From positions 1 to 47,956 of the forward strand of contig QYQA01000082.1 of the NCBI GenBank assembly GCA_007280285.1: a stretch of DNA of 47,956 nucleotides. Reading direction: 5' to 3'. Positions 29,569 to 39,097 of the stretch are shown here, piece by piece (position 1 is the first letter of the stretch; each line of letters starts with the position of its first letter). The position numbers and the translations under genes were made by a program. This stretch comes from Methylococcus sp. (GTDB lineage Bacteria; Pseudomonadota; Gammaproteobacteria; Methylococcales; Methylococcaceae). The notes under the pieces are model-generated. The model was not told where the DNA came from. It saw only the letters and a list, made by a program, of their open reading frames with translations, and ran no database searches.

Positions 29569-30741
29569 GTGAACATTCATGAATACCAGGCGAAGGAGCT
29601 CCTGCAATCCTTCGGGGTTCCCGTCCCATCAGGAAGCGTGGCTTATAACTCAACGCAAGCGAGCCAAGTCGCTGAAGAGCTCGGCGGCAACCGCTGGGTC
29701 GTCAAGGCGCAAGTGCACGCCGGCGGCCGCGGCAAGGCCGGCGGAGTCAAGGTCGTCAGCAGTTTGGATGAGGTCAAAAAAGCGGCTGATGCCATGCTGG
29801 GGTCACGGCTGATCACCCACCAGACGGGCCCTGAAGGCTCCTTGATCCAGCGCGTCTTGATCGAACAGGCCAGCACCATCCGAGATGAGCTTTACTTAGG
29901 CTTCATCATTGATCGGGCCAGTCAGCGCATCACGTTGATTGCTTCAAGTGAAGGCGGCATGGAGATCGAGGAAGTCGCTAAAACCCACCCCGAAAAAATC
30001 ATCACAGAAATCGTCGACCCAGCCATCGGTCTCCGGGACTTCCAGTGCCGAAAAGTAGCCACAGCGATCGGCCTCAAGGGCAAGCTGATGCCTCAGGCGG
30101 TTCGGGTTATGAAAGCCATTTACCGCTGCATGCGAGATAATGATGCCCTTCAAGCTGAGATCAACCCGCTGGCCATCGTCGGCGGTGACGACGATCTAAG
30201 ACTGATGGTGCTGGACGCCAAATTCAACTTCGACGACAACGCCTTATACCGGCAAAAGACCATCACCGAAATGCGTGACCTTCAAGAAGAAGACCCCAAG
30301 GAGGTTGAAGCGTCAGGTCACGGCCTTAACTATATTGCTCTTGACGGCAATATCGGCTGCATCGTCAATGGGGCCGGCCTTGCCATGGCCTCCCTTGATG
30401 CCATCACCCTCCATGGCGGAAAGCCTGCCAACTTCCTGGATGTGGGCGGCGGCGCATCACCTGAAAAGGTCACTAATGCCTGTCGTATTGTCTTAGAAGA
30501 CCCGAACGTTCAGTGCATCCTGGTCAATATCTTTGCCGGCATTAATCGGTGCGACTGGATCGCCAAAGGCCTCATCCAGGCTTGCGACAGCCTAAAGATC
30601 AAGGTCCCCCTGATCGTCCGCCTAGCCGGAACCAATGTTGAAGAAGGCCGCAAGATTCTCAAAGAATCAGGTCTCACCTTCATTACCGCTGAAAATCTCG
30701 ACAGCGCAGCTGAAAAGGCTGTTGCTATCGTCAAGGGATAA
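29569..30741 (+). CDS. mtkA: Malate-CoA ligase (malate thiokinase) beta subunit
   Basis: A 390-residue ATP-grasp subunit homologous to succinyl-CoA synthetase SucC. The start [22 protein letters not shown] uses GTG at 29569, preceded by AGAGG. ATP-binding residues ([18 protein letters not shown]) and the C-terminal INPLAIV and [16 protein letters not shown] blocks are present. The adjacent mclA argues for malate and not succinate as the acid substrate. Sequence alone cannot fully separate the two. Product: malyl-CoA at the expense of ATP. Confidence 0.85.
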   Translation: MNIHEYQAKELLQSFGVPVPSGSVAYNSTQASQVAEELGGNRWVVKAQVHAGGRGKAGGVKVVSSLDEVKKAADAMLGSRLITHQTGPEGSLIQRVLIEQASTIRDELYLGFIIDRASQRITLIASSEGGMEIEEVAKTHPEKIITEIVDPAIGLRDFQCRKVATAIGLKGKLMPQAVRVMKAIYRCMRDNDALQAEINPLAIVGGDDDLRLMVLDAKFNFDDNALYRQKTITEMRDLQEEDPKEVEASGHGLNYIALDGNIGCIVNGAGLAMASLDAITLHGGKPANFLDVGGGASPEKVTNACRIVLEDPNVQCILVNIFAGINRCDWIAKGLIQACDSLKIKVPLIVRLAGTNVEEGRKILKESGLTFITAENLDSAAEKAVAIVKG

Positions 30742-30745
30742 ACCC

Positions 30746-31636
30746 ATGAGCGTTTTCGTCAACAAGCATTCAAAAGTCATCTTCCAAGGCTTCACCGGGG
30801 AGCACGCCACCTTTCACGCCCGGGACGCGATAAGTATCGGGACCCAGGTGGTCGGTGGCGTCACGCCCGGCAAGGGAGGCACCACACACCTTGGACTTCC
30901 CGTTTTTGATACGGTTGCAGAAGCGGTCGCTGCCACCGGCGCCGATGTCTCAGCTGTCTTTGTGCCGCCTCCCTTCAGTGCCGATGCCCTGATGGAGGCG
31001 ATTGATGCCGGCATCAAGGTGGCCGTCACCATCGCCGATGGGATTCCCATCCATGACATGGTGCAAGTCCAGCGTTACCGCGTCGGCAAGGACGCCATCA
31101 TCATTGGTCCAAATACACCCGGGATTATCACCCCCGGCGAATGCAAGGTCGGCATTATGCCTTCCCACATTTATCGAAGAGGCAATATCGGCATCGTCTC
31201 GCGCTCCGGCACCCTCAATTACGAAGCCACCGAACAGATGACGGCATTAGGTCTTGGGATTACCACCTCCGTTGGCATCGGCGGTGATCCCGTGAACGGC
31301 ACCGACTTTGTCACGGTTCTTAGAGCCTTCGAAGCAGACCCCGAAACCGAAGTCGTCGTGATGATTGGAGAAATTGGTGGCCCTCAAGAAGTCGCTGCCG
31401 CCCGCTGGGCTAAAGACCATATGACGAAGCCTCTGATCGGCTTCGTGGCCGGCGTGGCCGCTCCCGCTGGCCGCCGTATGGGGCATGCCGGCGCCATCAT
31501 CGCCAGTGAAGCCGATACCGCCAGCGCCAAAATGGATGCGATGGAGGCATTGGGGCATTACGTCGCGAGAAACCCCGCTCACATTGGCCAGACGGTTCTT
31601 GAAGCGATGCGGAAACAAGGCATTGCCATTCGTTGA
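30746..31636 (+). CDS. mtkB: Malate-CoA ligase (malate thiokinase) alpha subunit
   Basis: A 296-residue subunit homologous to SucD. It has the CoA-binding Rossmann part ([37 protein letters not shown]). The phosphohistidine loop is [34 protein letters not shown] and IGEIGGPQE resemble serine-cycle MtkB proteins. It starts at ATG 30746, 4 bases after mtkA. With mclA it provides the malate to acetyl-CoA plus glyoxylate step. The succinyl-CoA synthetase alternative is less likely given the context. Confidence 0.85.
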   Translation: MSVFVNKHSKVIFQGFTGEHATFHARDAISIGTQVVGGVTPGKGGTTHLGLPVFDTVAEAVAATGADVSAVFVPPPFSADALMEAIDAGIKVAVTIADGIPIHDMVQVQRYRVGKDAIIIGPNTPGIITPGECKVGIMPSHIYRRGNIGIVSRSGTLNYEATEQMTALGLGITTSVGIGGDPVNGTDFVTVLRAFEADPETEVVVMIGEIGGPQEVAAARWAKDHMTKPLIGFVAGVAAPAGRRMGHAGAIIASEADTASAKMDAMEALGHYVARNPAHIGQTVLEAMRKQGIAIR

Positions 31637-31649
31637 GCCTCAACATCTC

Positions 31650-31979
31650 ATGGAGCAACCCCTGAAAACCCTCACCGCCAAAGATTTGGAGGCCCGCCGT
31701 CAGTCGGGCGACGCACTCTGGTTGCTCGATGTTCGCGAGCCTCATGAATTTGCCTACTGCCACATCTCTGGCAGCATCAATATCCCAATGAACACGATTC
31801 CCTCAAGGCTGTCGGAGATTGATGTCAATGCGGCCATCGTGACCATCTGCCATCACGGGATCCGCAGTGCCGCGGTGGCTCACTTTCTGATCGCTCAGGG
31901 GGTCACCGAGGTCATTAATCTCGAGGGAGGCGTCGACGCCTTCGCGCGGGATATCGACCCGACGATGGGGCGCTACTAA
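31650..31979 (+). CDS. Rhodanese-like domain protein
   Basis: A 109-residue single-domain rhodanese. [23 protein letters not shown] is the conserved core and the active-site loop CHHGIRS starts at Cys67, so it can carry a persulfide. It lies 13 bases after mtkB and 5 bases before dtd, so it is probably co-transcribed with both. The sulfur acceptor is unknown. The ATG at 31650 is preferred; an upstream in-frame start would lie deep inside mtkB. Confidence 0.87.
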   Translation: MEQPLKTLTAKDLEARRQSGDALWLLDVREPHEFAYCHISGSINIPMNTIPSRLSEIDVNAAIVTICHHGIRSAAVAHFLIAQGVTEVINLEGGVDAFARDIDPTMGRY

Positions 31980-31984
31980 GCGCA

Positions 31985-32431
31985 ATGATCAGCGTGGTCC
32001 AGCGTGTCAGTGAGGCCTCGGTGCAGGTTGAGGGGATCCTCGTGGGCGCCATCAAGCACGGCCTTTTGGCCTTGGTGGCCATTGAAAAAGGGGACACCGA
32101 AAGCACCGCCCACAAACTCGCCGAAAAACTTCTAGCCTATCGCATGTTCCAAGACAGCGAGGGCAAGATGAACCTTGATGTGGGTGCGGTTGGTGGCGGC
32201 ATCCTCCTGGTCTCCCAATTCACGCTGGCAGCAGATACCGGCAAAGGATTGAGGCCCAGCTTTACCCCCGCAGCCGATCCTGAGACCGGTCAACGCCTGT
32301 TCGATGTGGTGGTAGACCGAATCCGATCAGACCATCCAAAGGTCGCAACGGGTCAATTCGGCGCCGACATGAAGGTCGCACTCATCAATGACGGTCCAGT
32401 GACCTTCACCTTCAGAATTCCTCCCGCATAA
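31985..32431 (+). CDS. dtd: D-aminoacyl-tRNA deacylase
   Basis: A 148-residue DTD that hydrolyses D-amino acids (and glycine mischarged on tRNA-Ala) from tRNA. The two active-site motifs are intact: SQFTLAAD at about 77-84 and NDGPVTF at about 135-141, of the cross-subunit Gly-Pro type. Length equals the Escherichia coli enzyme within a few residues. It converges on the lipoprotein gene with one base between stop codons. Confidence 0.95.
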   Translation: MISVVQRVSEASVQVEGILVGAIKHGLLALVAIEKGDTESTAHKLAEKLLAYRMFQDSEGKMNLDVGAVGGGILLVSQFTLAADTGKGLRPSFTPAADPETGQRLFDVVVDRIRSDHPKVATGQFGADMKVALINDGPVTFTFRIPPA

Positions 32432-32432
32432 A

Positions 32433-32777
32433 CTAAGGTCCACAGTGGTAAGCCTTGCCGACCAAGGTGGCATTTGCGGTGCCACCGGACAATTCGTGCT
32501 GAGAGTACTGTTGCTGCTGAATCAGGACCGCATTGCCACCGAGGCGCGCTGCCTCATTCTTAATGGCATGCCGCGCGCCAAGAATCAGGTTCTCATTGCT
32601 GGTGAACGTGCCTGAAAACCGATTGCCCTGGCTCCCTGAGACATCGCCAATGAAGGCGCACTTCTTGACTTCCCTCGGGGTCGTCATGACCTCCACCTTT
32701 TCGGCGCCGGGATTGAGGGGATTGGCGACACAACCCAATAAGAGAACACTCAAGCTTAAGGTGACAGTTCGTTTCAT
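32433..32777 (-). CDS. DUF4156 lipoprotein (YjeI-like)
   Basis: A 114-residue lipoprotein. The signal sequence ends in the lipobox LLLGC, with the cysteine becoming the lipidated N-terminus. The mature part has the DUF4156 pattern: a conserved CAFIGDVSGSQGN, then FTSNENLILGARHAIKNEAARLGGNAVLI. The ATG at 32777 is chosen because GAGGT lies 6 bases upstream; a GTG at 32789 is possible. Function of the family is not known. Confidence 0.85.
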   Translation of the reverse strand: MKRTVTLSLSVLLLGCVANPLNPGAEKVEVMTTPREVKKCAFIGDVSGSQGNRFSGTFTSNENLILGARHAIKNEAARLGGNAVLIQQQQYSQHELSGGTANATLVGKAYHCGP

Positions 32778-32795
32778 CAGTGACCTCACGGAAAA

Positions 32796-32815
32796 CCCCG
32801 CCCTTCAGGGTGGGG
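32796..32815 (+). repeat. GC-rich palindrome resembling an IS200/IS605-type end
   Basis: CCCCGCCC pairs with GGGTGGGG around a TTCA loop (one G-T pair), followed by AGGACATCAAA. From memory, right ends of IS200/IS605-family elements often look like this. No transposase or TnpB gene is nearby. It could equally be a simple structured spacer. Confidence 0.35.
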
Positions 32816-32891
32816 AGGACATCAAAGGATTCTCAACATTCAATCGAATGAAAGGGGCCCACACAGACCCCCTTTGAAAGAACCTACGCCG

Positions 32892-32897
32892 TATAAT
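32892..32897 (+). promoter_or_regulatory. Candidate -10 element of uvrA
   Basis: TATAAT 69 bases before the uvrA ATG, with no good -35 at the right distance. No LexA box of the CTG-N10-CAG type is seen near it. An imperfect stem AAAGGGG/CCCCTTT (32851-32875) lies just upstream. Confidence 0.4.
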
Positions 32898-32965
32898 GGG
32901 GCCGGTCAAGAGATCTTGTCTCCCCCCATCCATCCCCATCCTCTTTACGATCGATCAGCCTCCTC

Positions 32966-35863
32966 ATGGATATGATTCGCATTCGCGGCGCAAGGACCCA
33001 CAACCTCAAGAACATCGACCTTGACCTTCCTCGTGATCGCCTGATCGTCATCACTGGACTCTCAGGTTCCGGGAAATCCTCATTGGCCTTCGATACCATC
33101 TATGCCGAGGGCCAAAGACGCTATGTAGAATCCCTCTCGGCCTACGCCCGACAATTCCTGTCCGTCATGGAAAAACCGGATGTGGATCATATTGAGGGGC
33201 TTTCCCCCGCCATCTCAATAGAACAAAAATCGACCTCCCACAACCCGCGCTCGACGGTCGGTACCATTACGGAAGTCTATGACTACCTGAGGCTCCTCTA
33301 TGCGCGCGTCGGGACGCCGCAATGCCCGGATCATGGCGTATCCCTTATCGCCCAGACCGTCAGCCAGATGGTCGATCAAGTCATGCAAGAACCCTTCGAC
33401 AGCCGCTGGATGTTGCTTGCACCCGTCGTCAACGACCGGAAAGGCGAACATCTTCAGGTCCTTGAGGACCTCAAAAACCGTGGTTTTGTTCGGGCCAGGA
33501 TCAACGGCGAGGTGTTTGAAATCGATGACCCACCTAAACTTGAGCTTCGTAAAAAACACACCATTGAAGCCGTTGTAGACCGTTTCAAGATTCGCGCAGA
33601 CCTGGTGACCCGCCTTGCCGAATCCTTTGAAACGGCACTCAAGCTGGCTGGCGGCCTCGCCCTGGTGGTCTCCATGGATAAGGATGGCAAAGAAACGATC
33701 TTCTCCGATCAATATGCTTGCCCTCATTGTGGCTATGCGTTGAGTGAACTTGAGCCACGGATTTTTTCCTTCAACAACCCCAAAGGGGCTTGTCCTGAGT
33801 GCGATGGGCTCGGTATCCGGCAGTATTTCGATCCAGATCTCGTGGTGCACAGCCCACACCTAAGCCTTGCCGATGGCGCCGTCAGACACTGGGACCGGCG
33901 AAATGCCTACTACTACCATCTCATCCTGTCACTCGCCGAACATTACAGCTTCGACCCAGAACAACCCTTCGATTCCCTCCCCTCGGAGATCAAGAAGGTC
34001 ATTCTGTTCGGCAGCGGCCGCGAAGCCATTACCTTTACATCGCCGACATCACGGGGAACCACGACCACCCAACGACACCGCTTTGAGGGTGTGATCCCCA
34101 ATATGGAGCGGCGTTACCTCGAAACCGATTCGATGAGTGTCCGCGAGGAGCTGGCCAAATATCAAGCGAATAAGCCCTGCCCGAGCTGCCATGGCGCTCG
34201 CCTTAATCGCGCCGCCCGCCATGTCTTCATTGACCAACAACCACTTCACCATCTCACCCGCCTGCCGATCCGGCGTGCCGTTGATTTCTTCCAAACTCTG
34301 GAGCTTGAGGGACAACGCGGTCAAGTGGCCGCCAAAATCATCAAAGAAATCGGCTAGCGATTGAAATTTCTGGTCAACGTGGGGCTCGACTATCTGACCC
34401 TTAATCGCAGCGCCGCCACCCTCTCAGGAGGCGAAGCCCAAAGGATTCGACTGGCCAGTCAAGTGGGTGCTGGACTGGTGGGGGTCATGTATGTGCTGGA
34501 CGAACCCTCGATCGGCCTCCACCAGCGCGATAATCAGCGGCTTCTGGATACCCTGATTCATCTCAGAGACATCGGTAATACGGTGATCGTGGTTGAACAC
34601 GATGAAGAGGCCATCCGTCTGGCTGATCGCGTGGTGGATATTGGACCTGGAGCCGGTGTTCACGGCGGAGAGATTGTCGCCAGTGGGACCCCGGAGGAAG
34701 TCATGGCCCACCCCCACTCCCTCACCGGGCAATACCTTTCCGGAAGGTTACTGATCGAAGTTCCAACTAAACGGGGGGCGTTCGACCCTCAGAAGGTTTT
34801 AACCCTCAAAGGGGCTAAGGGTAACAATTTGAAGGATGTCACTGCCCTCTTTCCGGTCGGTCTTTTGACCTGTGTCACGGGCGTTTCAGGGTCCGGCAAA
34901 TCAACTCTCGTCAATGACACCCTCTTCAGAATCGCAGCGCGGGAGCTCAATGGCGCAAGCCAGGCGGCGGCCCCCTTCGAAAAAGCCGAAGGTCTCGATC
35001 ACTTTGACAAGGTTGTCGATATCGATCAGAGCCCCATCGGCAGAACGCCCCGCTCCAACCCAGCGACATATACCCAGGTCTTCACTCCGATCCGAGAGCT
35101 CTTTGCAGCAACCCCAGAGGCTCGGTCGCGGGGATACTCCCTGGGACGCTTCAGCTTCAACGTCAAAGGCGGACGCTGCGAGGCCTGTGCGGGCGATGGC
35201 GTGATCAAGGTCGAAATGCATTTCCTACCGGACCTCTTCGTCAACTGCGATGCCTGTCAGGGCAAGCGTTATAACCGGGAAACCCTCGATATTCGCTACA
35301 AAGGCAAAACCATTGATGAAGTCCTCAGCATGACCGTTGAAGTCGCCGCGAGCTTCTTTTCAGCGATCCCGACCGTCTCTCGAAAGCTTGATACCCTGAT
35401 GGAGGTGGGTCTTGGCTATATCACCCTCGGCCAGAACGCAGTGACTCTCTCAGGGGGCGAAGCACAACGCGTCAAGTTGGCTCGGGAACTATCGAAACGA
35501 GATACCGGCAAAACCCTTTATATCCTCGATGAGCCCACCACAGGCCTTCACTTTCATGACATTCGCCAGCTCCTTTCGGTTCTTCATCAACTGAGGGATC
35601 ATGGCAACACCGTGATCATCATCGAACACAACCTCGATGTCATCAAAACGGCCGACTGGATCATTGATCTGGGCCCTGAGGGGGGAGATGGCGGAGGCAC
35701 GATTATCGCCACAGGCACCCCCGAAACGGTTGCGGAGACGCCAAGTTCCTATACGGGGCAATACCTTCGAAAGGTACTTTCAAGGACTGAAGTAACGCCA
35801 TCAAAGCCTAAAAAAATCCCGGGCAAACGTCAGGCTCAGCGCAAAACCCCACTCGAAATCTAG
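32966..35863 (+). pseudogene. uvrA: uvrA, excinuclease ABC subunit A, interrupted by an in-frame amber codon
   Basis: UvrA recognises bulky DNA lesions as a dimer with two ABC ATPase modules. All landmarks are present: first Walker [10 protein letters not shown] near residue 31, zinc-motif cysteines (CPHC, CPEC, CPSC), first signature [14 protein letters not shown], second Walker [17 protein letters not shown] zinc motif and second signature [15 protein letters not shown]. Codon 464 (34355-34357) is TAG. The frame continues unchanged on both sides and would give about 965 aa. Homologues have KEIxERLKFL here, so GAG to TAG is a single change. The break parts the first Walker A from its signature, so separate fragments (32966-34357 and 34361-35863) should not work. 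Sequencing error is possible. Confidence 0.9.
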
Positions 35864-35904
35864 CCTCGTCGCCCGTCGCCAGCTCTAAGGCTCAGGACCT
35901 TCCC

Positions 35905-36166
35905 TGCGATAAAGTGGCAGAAAACACGAGGGAGGCCACCAAGCTAACCGACTATGCGGCCAAGCTAGGCATCGGCGCCATATACAAGCGCCTCGGGTTC
36001 CTCCTAGAACGTGATCACCCTGACCAAGGCGCGCTGATCGAGGAATGCCAGGCGAAGCTCTCCACCGGCTATGCCAAGCTGGACCCCTTCATTACCGGCT
36101 GATCGCCTGGTCACCGCTTGGCGCGTCTGGGTATCCGCGACTGAACTCCACAAGGCCGCGCGATGA
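35905..36166 (+). pseudogene. Remnant of an AbiEi-type antitoxin (C-terminal part, frameshifted)
   Basis: The translation KLTDYAAKLGIGAIYKRLGFLLE, then LIEECQAKLSTGYAKLDP, matches my recollection of the C-terminal region of type IV antitoxins of the AbiEi family. The frame breaks at 36100. Skipping that one base continues DRLVTAWRVWVSATELHKAAR to a TGA at 36164-36166, which is the expected family ending. The N-terminal winged-helix part is absent, because the fragment begins just after uvrA. The shifted-frame stop overlaps the abiEii start (ATGA), the original operon junction. Confidence 0.7.
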
Positions 36167-36375
36167 TCCCAAAGCAGGAGATCATGGCACTCGCCACCGA
36201 GCTCCAGCTTCAGGTGCATATTGTCGAGAAAGACTATGCACTCGGCTGGCTTCTTGCCGGCATCGCTGCACATCCAGCAATCTGCGACCGATGGGTCTTC
36301 AAGGGGGGTACCAGTTTGAAGAAGTGCTGTATTCTCACGTCCGCTTTCAGCACGGGATCTGGCCATCAGTGCCAT
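36163..36375 (+). pseudogene. Remnant of an AbiEii-type nucleotidyltransferase toxin (N-terminal part)
   Basis: MIPKQEIMALATELQLQ, VVEKDY-like VEKDYALGWLLAGIAAHP and RWVFKGGTSLKKC are the N-terminal hallmarks of AbiEii/AbiGii toxins, whose KGGT-S/L motif begins the nucleotidyltransferase site. After KKC (about 36325) the expected YFETYRFSEDLDF appears only in pieces in other frames. The catalytic Asp residues are therefore lost. The frame ends at 36405, against about 300 residues for an intact toxin. It is non-functional debris of a phage-defence locus. Confidence 0.7.
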
Positions 36376-36448
36376 GAATATGGCCCTCTGAAAAGAGACA
36401 AATAAAATCAGCGAAGCCCATCATCAAACGTGAAAATACAGCCATCAA

Positions 36449-36458
36449 ATCACGTGAT
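36449..36458. promoter_or_regulatory. 10-base palindrome upstream of the efflux operon
   Basis: ATCACGTGAT is a perfect palindrome about 34 bases before the -35 of the TolC gene. A related half (ATCAAACGTGA) lies about 20 bases upstream. It could be a regulator site. The rest of 36376-36600 is AT-rich and shows no gene. Confidence 0.35.
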
Positions 36459-36491
36459 CGCACTCATATAACCAGAACCCAAAATATTTTC

Positions 36492-36520
36492 TTCACGGCC
36501 GACACCTTATGATATATAAT
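36492..36520 (+). promoter_or_regulatory. Promoter of the efflux-sqr operon
   Basis: TTCACG (36492-36497), a 17-base spacer and a perfect TATAAT (36515-36520). Transcription would start near 36527, leaving a leader of about 74 bases before the TolC-like ATG. Confidence 0.65.
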
Positions 36521-36600
36521 CATTCACTAATATCTTGTATCCGGCTTTAGCCAAGCCTTACCCTTCTGCCTTGACCCAAAACGTCGCAGCCATCGTCACC

Positions 36601-37974
36601 ATGCATCATTGTTTTCGACTGATACGTGTTGGATTATCGGCCCTGTTGTTTTCTTCAACCGTCTTGGCGACACCCCAAAACGCACCGGACAAGGGAACAC
36701 CCAGCCGAGGCCTCAGCTTAAAGGAGGCGATAGATCTCGCCTTTGCCCAGAACCCAGATCTCGCCGTTGCGGTCTCCAGAATCGGACAGGCTGAATCTCG
36801 GGTCGCCGAGGTCGCAGCCGGGTTCTATCCCAAAGTGACCGCTCGGGTCGGTTATGACTACACGAATAATCCCGCCCTCGCCTTCTCCTACATCGTCTCC
36901 CAACGACGATTTAATGCCAATAGCAGTGACTTTAATAGTCAGGTGAATAATCCTGGTTGGGTTGAAAACTTCCGGCCGGAAGTCATCGGTAGCATCAACC
37001 TTTATCGGGGTGGCCAGGATGATTATCTCCATAAGGCGGCTGAACTGGGCGTCAAGGCCACAGAACTTGAGTATGCAGCGCTCAGAAACCGCCTCGCCGC
37101 GGCGGTCACTGCCGCCTTCTATGCGGTCATATCAGCCCCAAAACAGGTCGAAATCGCCAAGCGCTCCATCATTGCCGTTGATAAGGCAGTAGAACACACC
37201 CGCCTGAAGGTCGAGGAAGGCAGCGCCCTCCGAGGGGATGTCCTGAGTCTCGAGGTCCGCTCAAAATCCGCAAAAGAATCAGAGCTTCAGGCCATCAATA
37301 ACGTCAATCTCTCAAGGTCTGCACTGAAATCCCTTTTGGGAGACACCGGAACGGAGCTTCCTGAGGTGCGTGAACTCGAAGTGCCCACGCCGACCCTGAA
37401 GGAGAATCTTAAGACCCTGTTTGATGAAGCGTCTAACCACAGACCCGAATTACAGGCGGCGAACCACCAGATCGAGATTCGACAGCACGAACTCAGCGCG
37501 GCCAACGGTGCGATTCTCCCAAGAGTCAACGCCTATGCCGCCTATGGCTCTAATAGTCGCACCCTGAACCCCTCAACTTACGAAGGCAATGCCAGCATTG
37601 GCATCAACGCGGAAATGGATCTTTTTGCAGGCGGCGCCATCAATGCCCGCATTTCAGCCGCAGAACGCCGTCTTGCCGAAGCCGAAGCCGTCGAACAAAA
37701 AGCCCGTCTTGAGGTTGAACAACAGGTACGTCAGACCTATTCGACCCTAGAGCAAGCTCTTGAGCGCCTCAAGGTCTCAAAAGCCGGGGCGCAATCGGCT
37801 GAGGAGGCGCTGCGGCTCGTTAATGAGCAGTACCACGGTGGGACCGCTCCCGTGACCCGCTATCTTGAAGCAGAGACCGATCGTGCGAGCGCTTCGCTGA
37901 GAGCCGTGGTCGCACAATTTGAGACCCAGGTTGCCGAAGCCCAACTGCTTGAAGCCATCGGGCACTGGCGATGA
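36601..37974 (+). CDS. TolC-family outer-membrane efflux protein
   Basis: A 457-residue outer-membrane channel of an RND tripartite pump. The signal peptide MHHCFRLIRVGLSALLFSSTVLA is followed by two outer-membrane efflux repeats, each a long helical hairpin with a strand pair (SLKEAIDLAFAQNPDLAVA..., and RPELQAANHQIEIRQHELSAANGAILPRV). The second ends GGTAPVTRYLEAETD. The ATG at 36601 starts directly at the signal peptide; an upstream in-frame start would add a non-signal extension. It is the first gene of a five-gene operon. Substrate cannot be told from this subunit. Confidence 0.9.
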   Translation: MHHCFRLIRVGLSALLFSSTVLATPQNAPDKGTPSRGLSLKEAIDLAFAQNPDLAVAVSRIGQAESRVAEVAAGFYPKVTARVGYDYTNNPALAFSYIVSQRRFNANSSDFNSQVNNPGWVENFRPEVIGSINLYRGGQDDYLHKAAELGVKATELEYAALRNRLAAAVTAAFYAVISAPKQVEIAKRSIIAVDKAVEHTRLKVEEGSALRGDVLSLEVRSKSAKESELQAINNVNLSRSALKSLLGDTGTELPEVRELEVPTPTLKENLKTLFDEASNHRPELQAANHQIEIRQHELSAANGAILPRVNAYAAYGSNSRTLNPSTYEGNASIGINAEMDLFAGGAINARISAAERRLAEAEAVEQKARLEVEQQVRQTYSTLEQALERLKVSKAGAQSAEEALRLVNEQYHGGTAPVTRYLEAETDRASASLRAVVAQFETQVAEAQLLEAIGHWR

Positions 37975-38011
37975 TGATTTCCATCCATATAAAGCAAAGA
38001 CAGGTCCCGCC

Positions 38012-39097
38012 ATGTCCGAAATGAACGCCTCCTCCCGCAGTATCCTGATCAAACTCGGGATCACCGTGGCAGGCTTTGTTTTCGTGTTGATCTTGATCGA
38101 GGGTGGCTTTAAGGGCAAGACGAAGCCTGGTCAAACAGTGCTCACTGCATCAGCTCCGACGGCACCTAAGACCGTGCCCGTGGTGCGACTCGAGGGGGGA
38201 GATACCAGTGTCTGGCCAGCGACCATCACCGCCCTTAAAGTCATTACCATTGCCCCCGCGATCAATGGCCGTATTCTCGAACTTCCCTTCAGCAACGGCC
38301 AGCGAGTAAAGCGTGGCCAACTCATCGCCCGCATCGATCACCCAGGCCTTGATGCCCGATTAGCGCAGGCGAGAAGTGAGCTTAAAGCCAGAGAAGCCGA
38401 GGCCCAAAGAGCCCGGGCAGATGCCCATCGGCTCAGGAATCTCTTTGAGCGGGAGGCAGCAACCCGTCAGGCCCTTGAAGCCGCCGAGGCTCAAGAGTCT
38501 CAAGGAAGCGCCATGGTCCTGAAAGCCCGTGACGGTGTCCGTGAAGCCGAAGCCCAACTCGCAGAAACCCGTCTTTTAGCTCCATTCGATGGAACGATTG
38601 ATGTTCGACACCAAGAACTAGGCGATATGGCGATGCCCGGTCAGCCCATTCTAACGCTCCTCCAATCAGGCTCATTGCGCGTTGCAGCCAGTATCCCAGA
38701 CCTCTGCAGCCACGCCATTCAAATCGGTGCCTCTCTAACCATCCGAACCGCATCCTCAGATCCCATCCAAAACGCCTTGATCGATGAAATCGTAGCCTCC
38801 GAAGACCCGACCACCCATACCCTATTGATTAAGGCAACGCTCGCCATGGTTGATGGCCAAGCGATTCGGCCTGGAAACTTTGCCACCGTCAGCCTTGCTT
38901 GCGGCACCCTTAACACCCTCGCCATCCCAGAAGAAGGGATCCATCGGAATGGCCAACTGGAGATGGTTCATATCATTAAAGAAGGAAAGCCCGTCATCAG
39001 GTTGGTTCGAACAGGCCGAAAGATCGGGACTCAAATCGAAATTCTCTCGGGCGTTGATGAAGGCGATCGCGTGGTCATGGATCGAGACGAACCATGA
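38012..39097 (+). CDS. RND efflux periplasmic adaptor (membrane fusion protein)
   Basis: A 361-residue HlyD/AcrA-type adaptor. An N-terminal transmembrane anchor (ILIKLGITVAGFVFVLILI, about residues 11-29) takes the place of a lipobox. The biotinyl-lipoyl halves (ITIAPAINGRILELPFSNGQRVKRGQLIARID and RLLAPFDGTIDVRHQELGDMAMPGQPILTL) flank a coiled-coil hairpin rich in Ala/Glu/Arg. Beta-barrel and membrane-proximal domains follow. It is 37 bases after the TolC gene and its stop overlaps the pump start (ATGA). Confidence 0.92.
   Translation: MSEMNASSRSILIKLGITVAGFVFVLILIEGGFKGKTKPGQTVLTASAPTAPKTVPVVRLEGGDTSVWPATITALKVITIAPAINGRILELPFSNGQRVKRGQLIARIDHPGLDARLAQARSELKAREAEAQRARADAHRLRNLFEREAATRQALEAAEAQESQGSAMVLKARDGVREAEAQLAETRLLAPFDGTIDVRHQELGDMAMPGQPILTLLQSGSLRVAASIPDLCSHAIQIGASLTIRTASSDPIQNALIDEIVASEDPTTHTLLIKATLAMVDGQAIRPGNFATVSLACGTLNTLAIPEEGIHRNGQLEMVHIIKEGKPVIRLVRTGRKIGTQIEILSGVDEGDRVVMDRDEP

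Noticed and set aside
34355-34357. Genome-wide recoding of TAG as a sense codon
   Set aside because: mutL (6271-6273), uvrA itself (35861-35863) and the rpn gene (45021-45023) all end in TAG at the family-expected C-terminus.
34361-35863. Reading the second uvrA part as an independent gene starting at TTG 34361
   Set aside because: No ribosome-binding site is seen. The product would lack the Walker A belonging to its first signature motif, and the frame is simply the continuation of uvrA.
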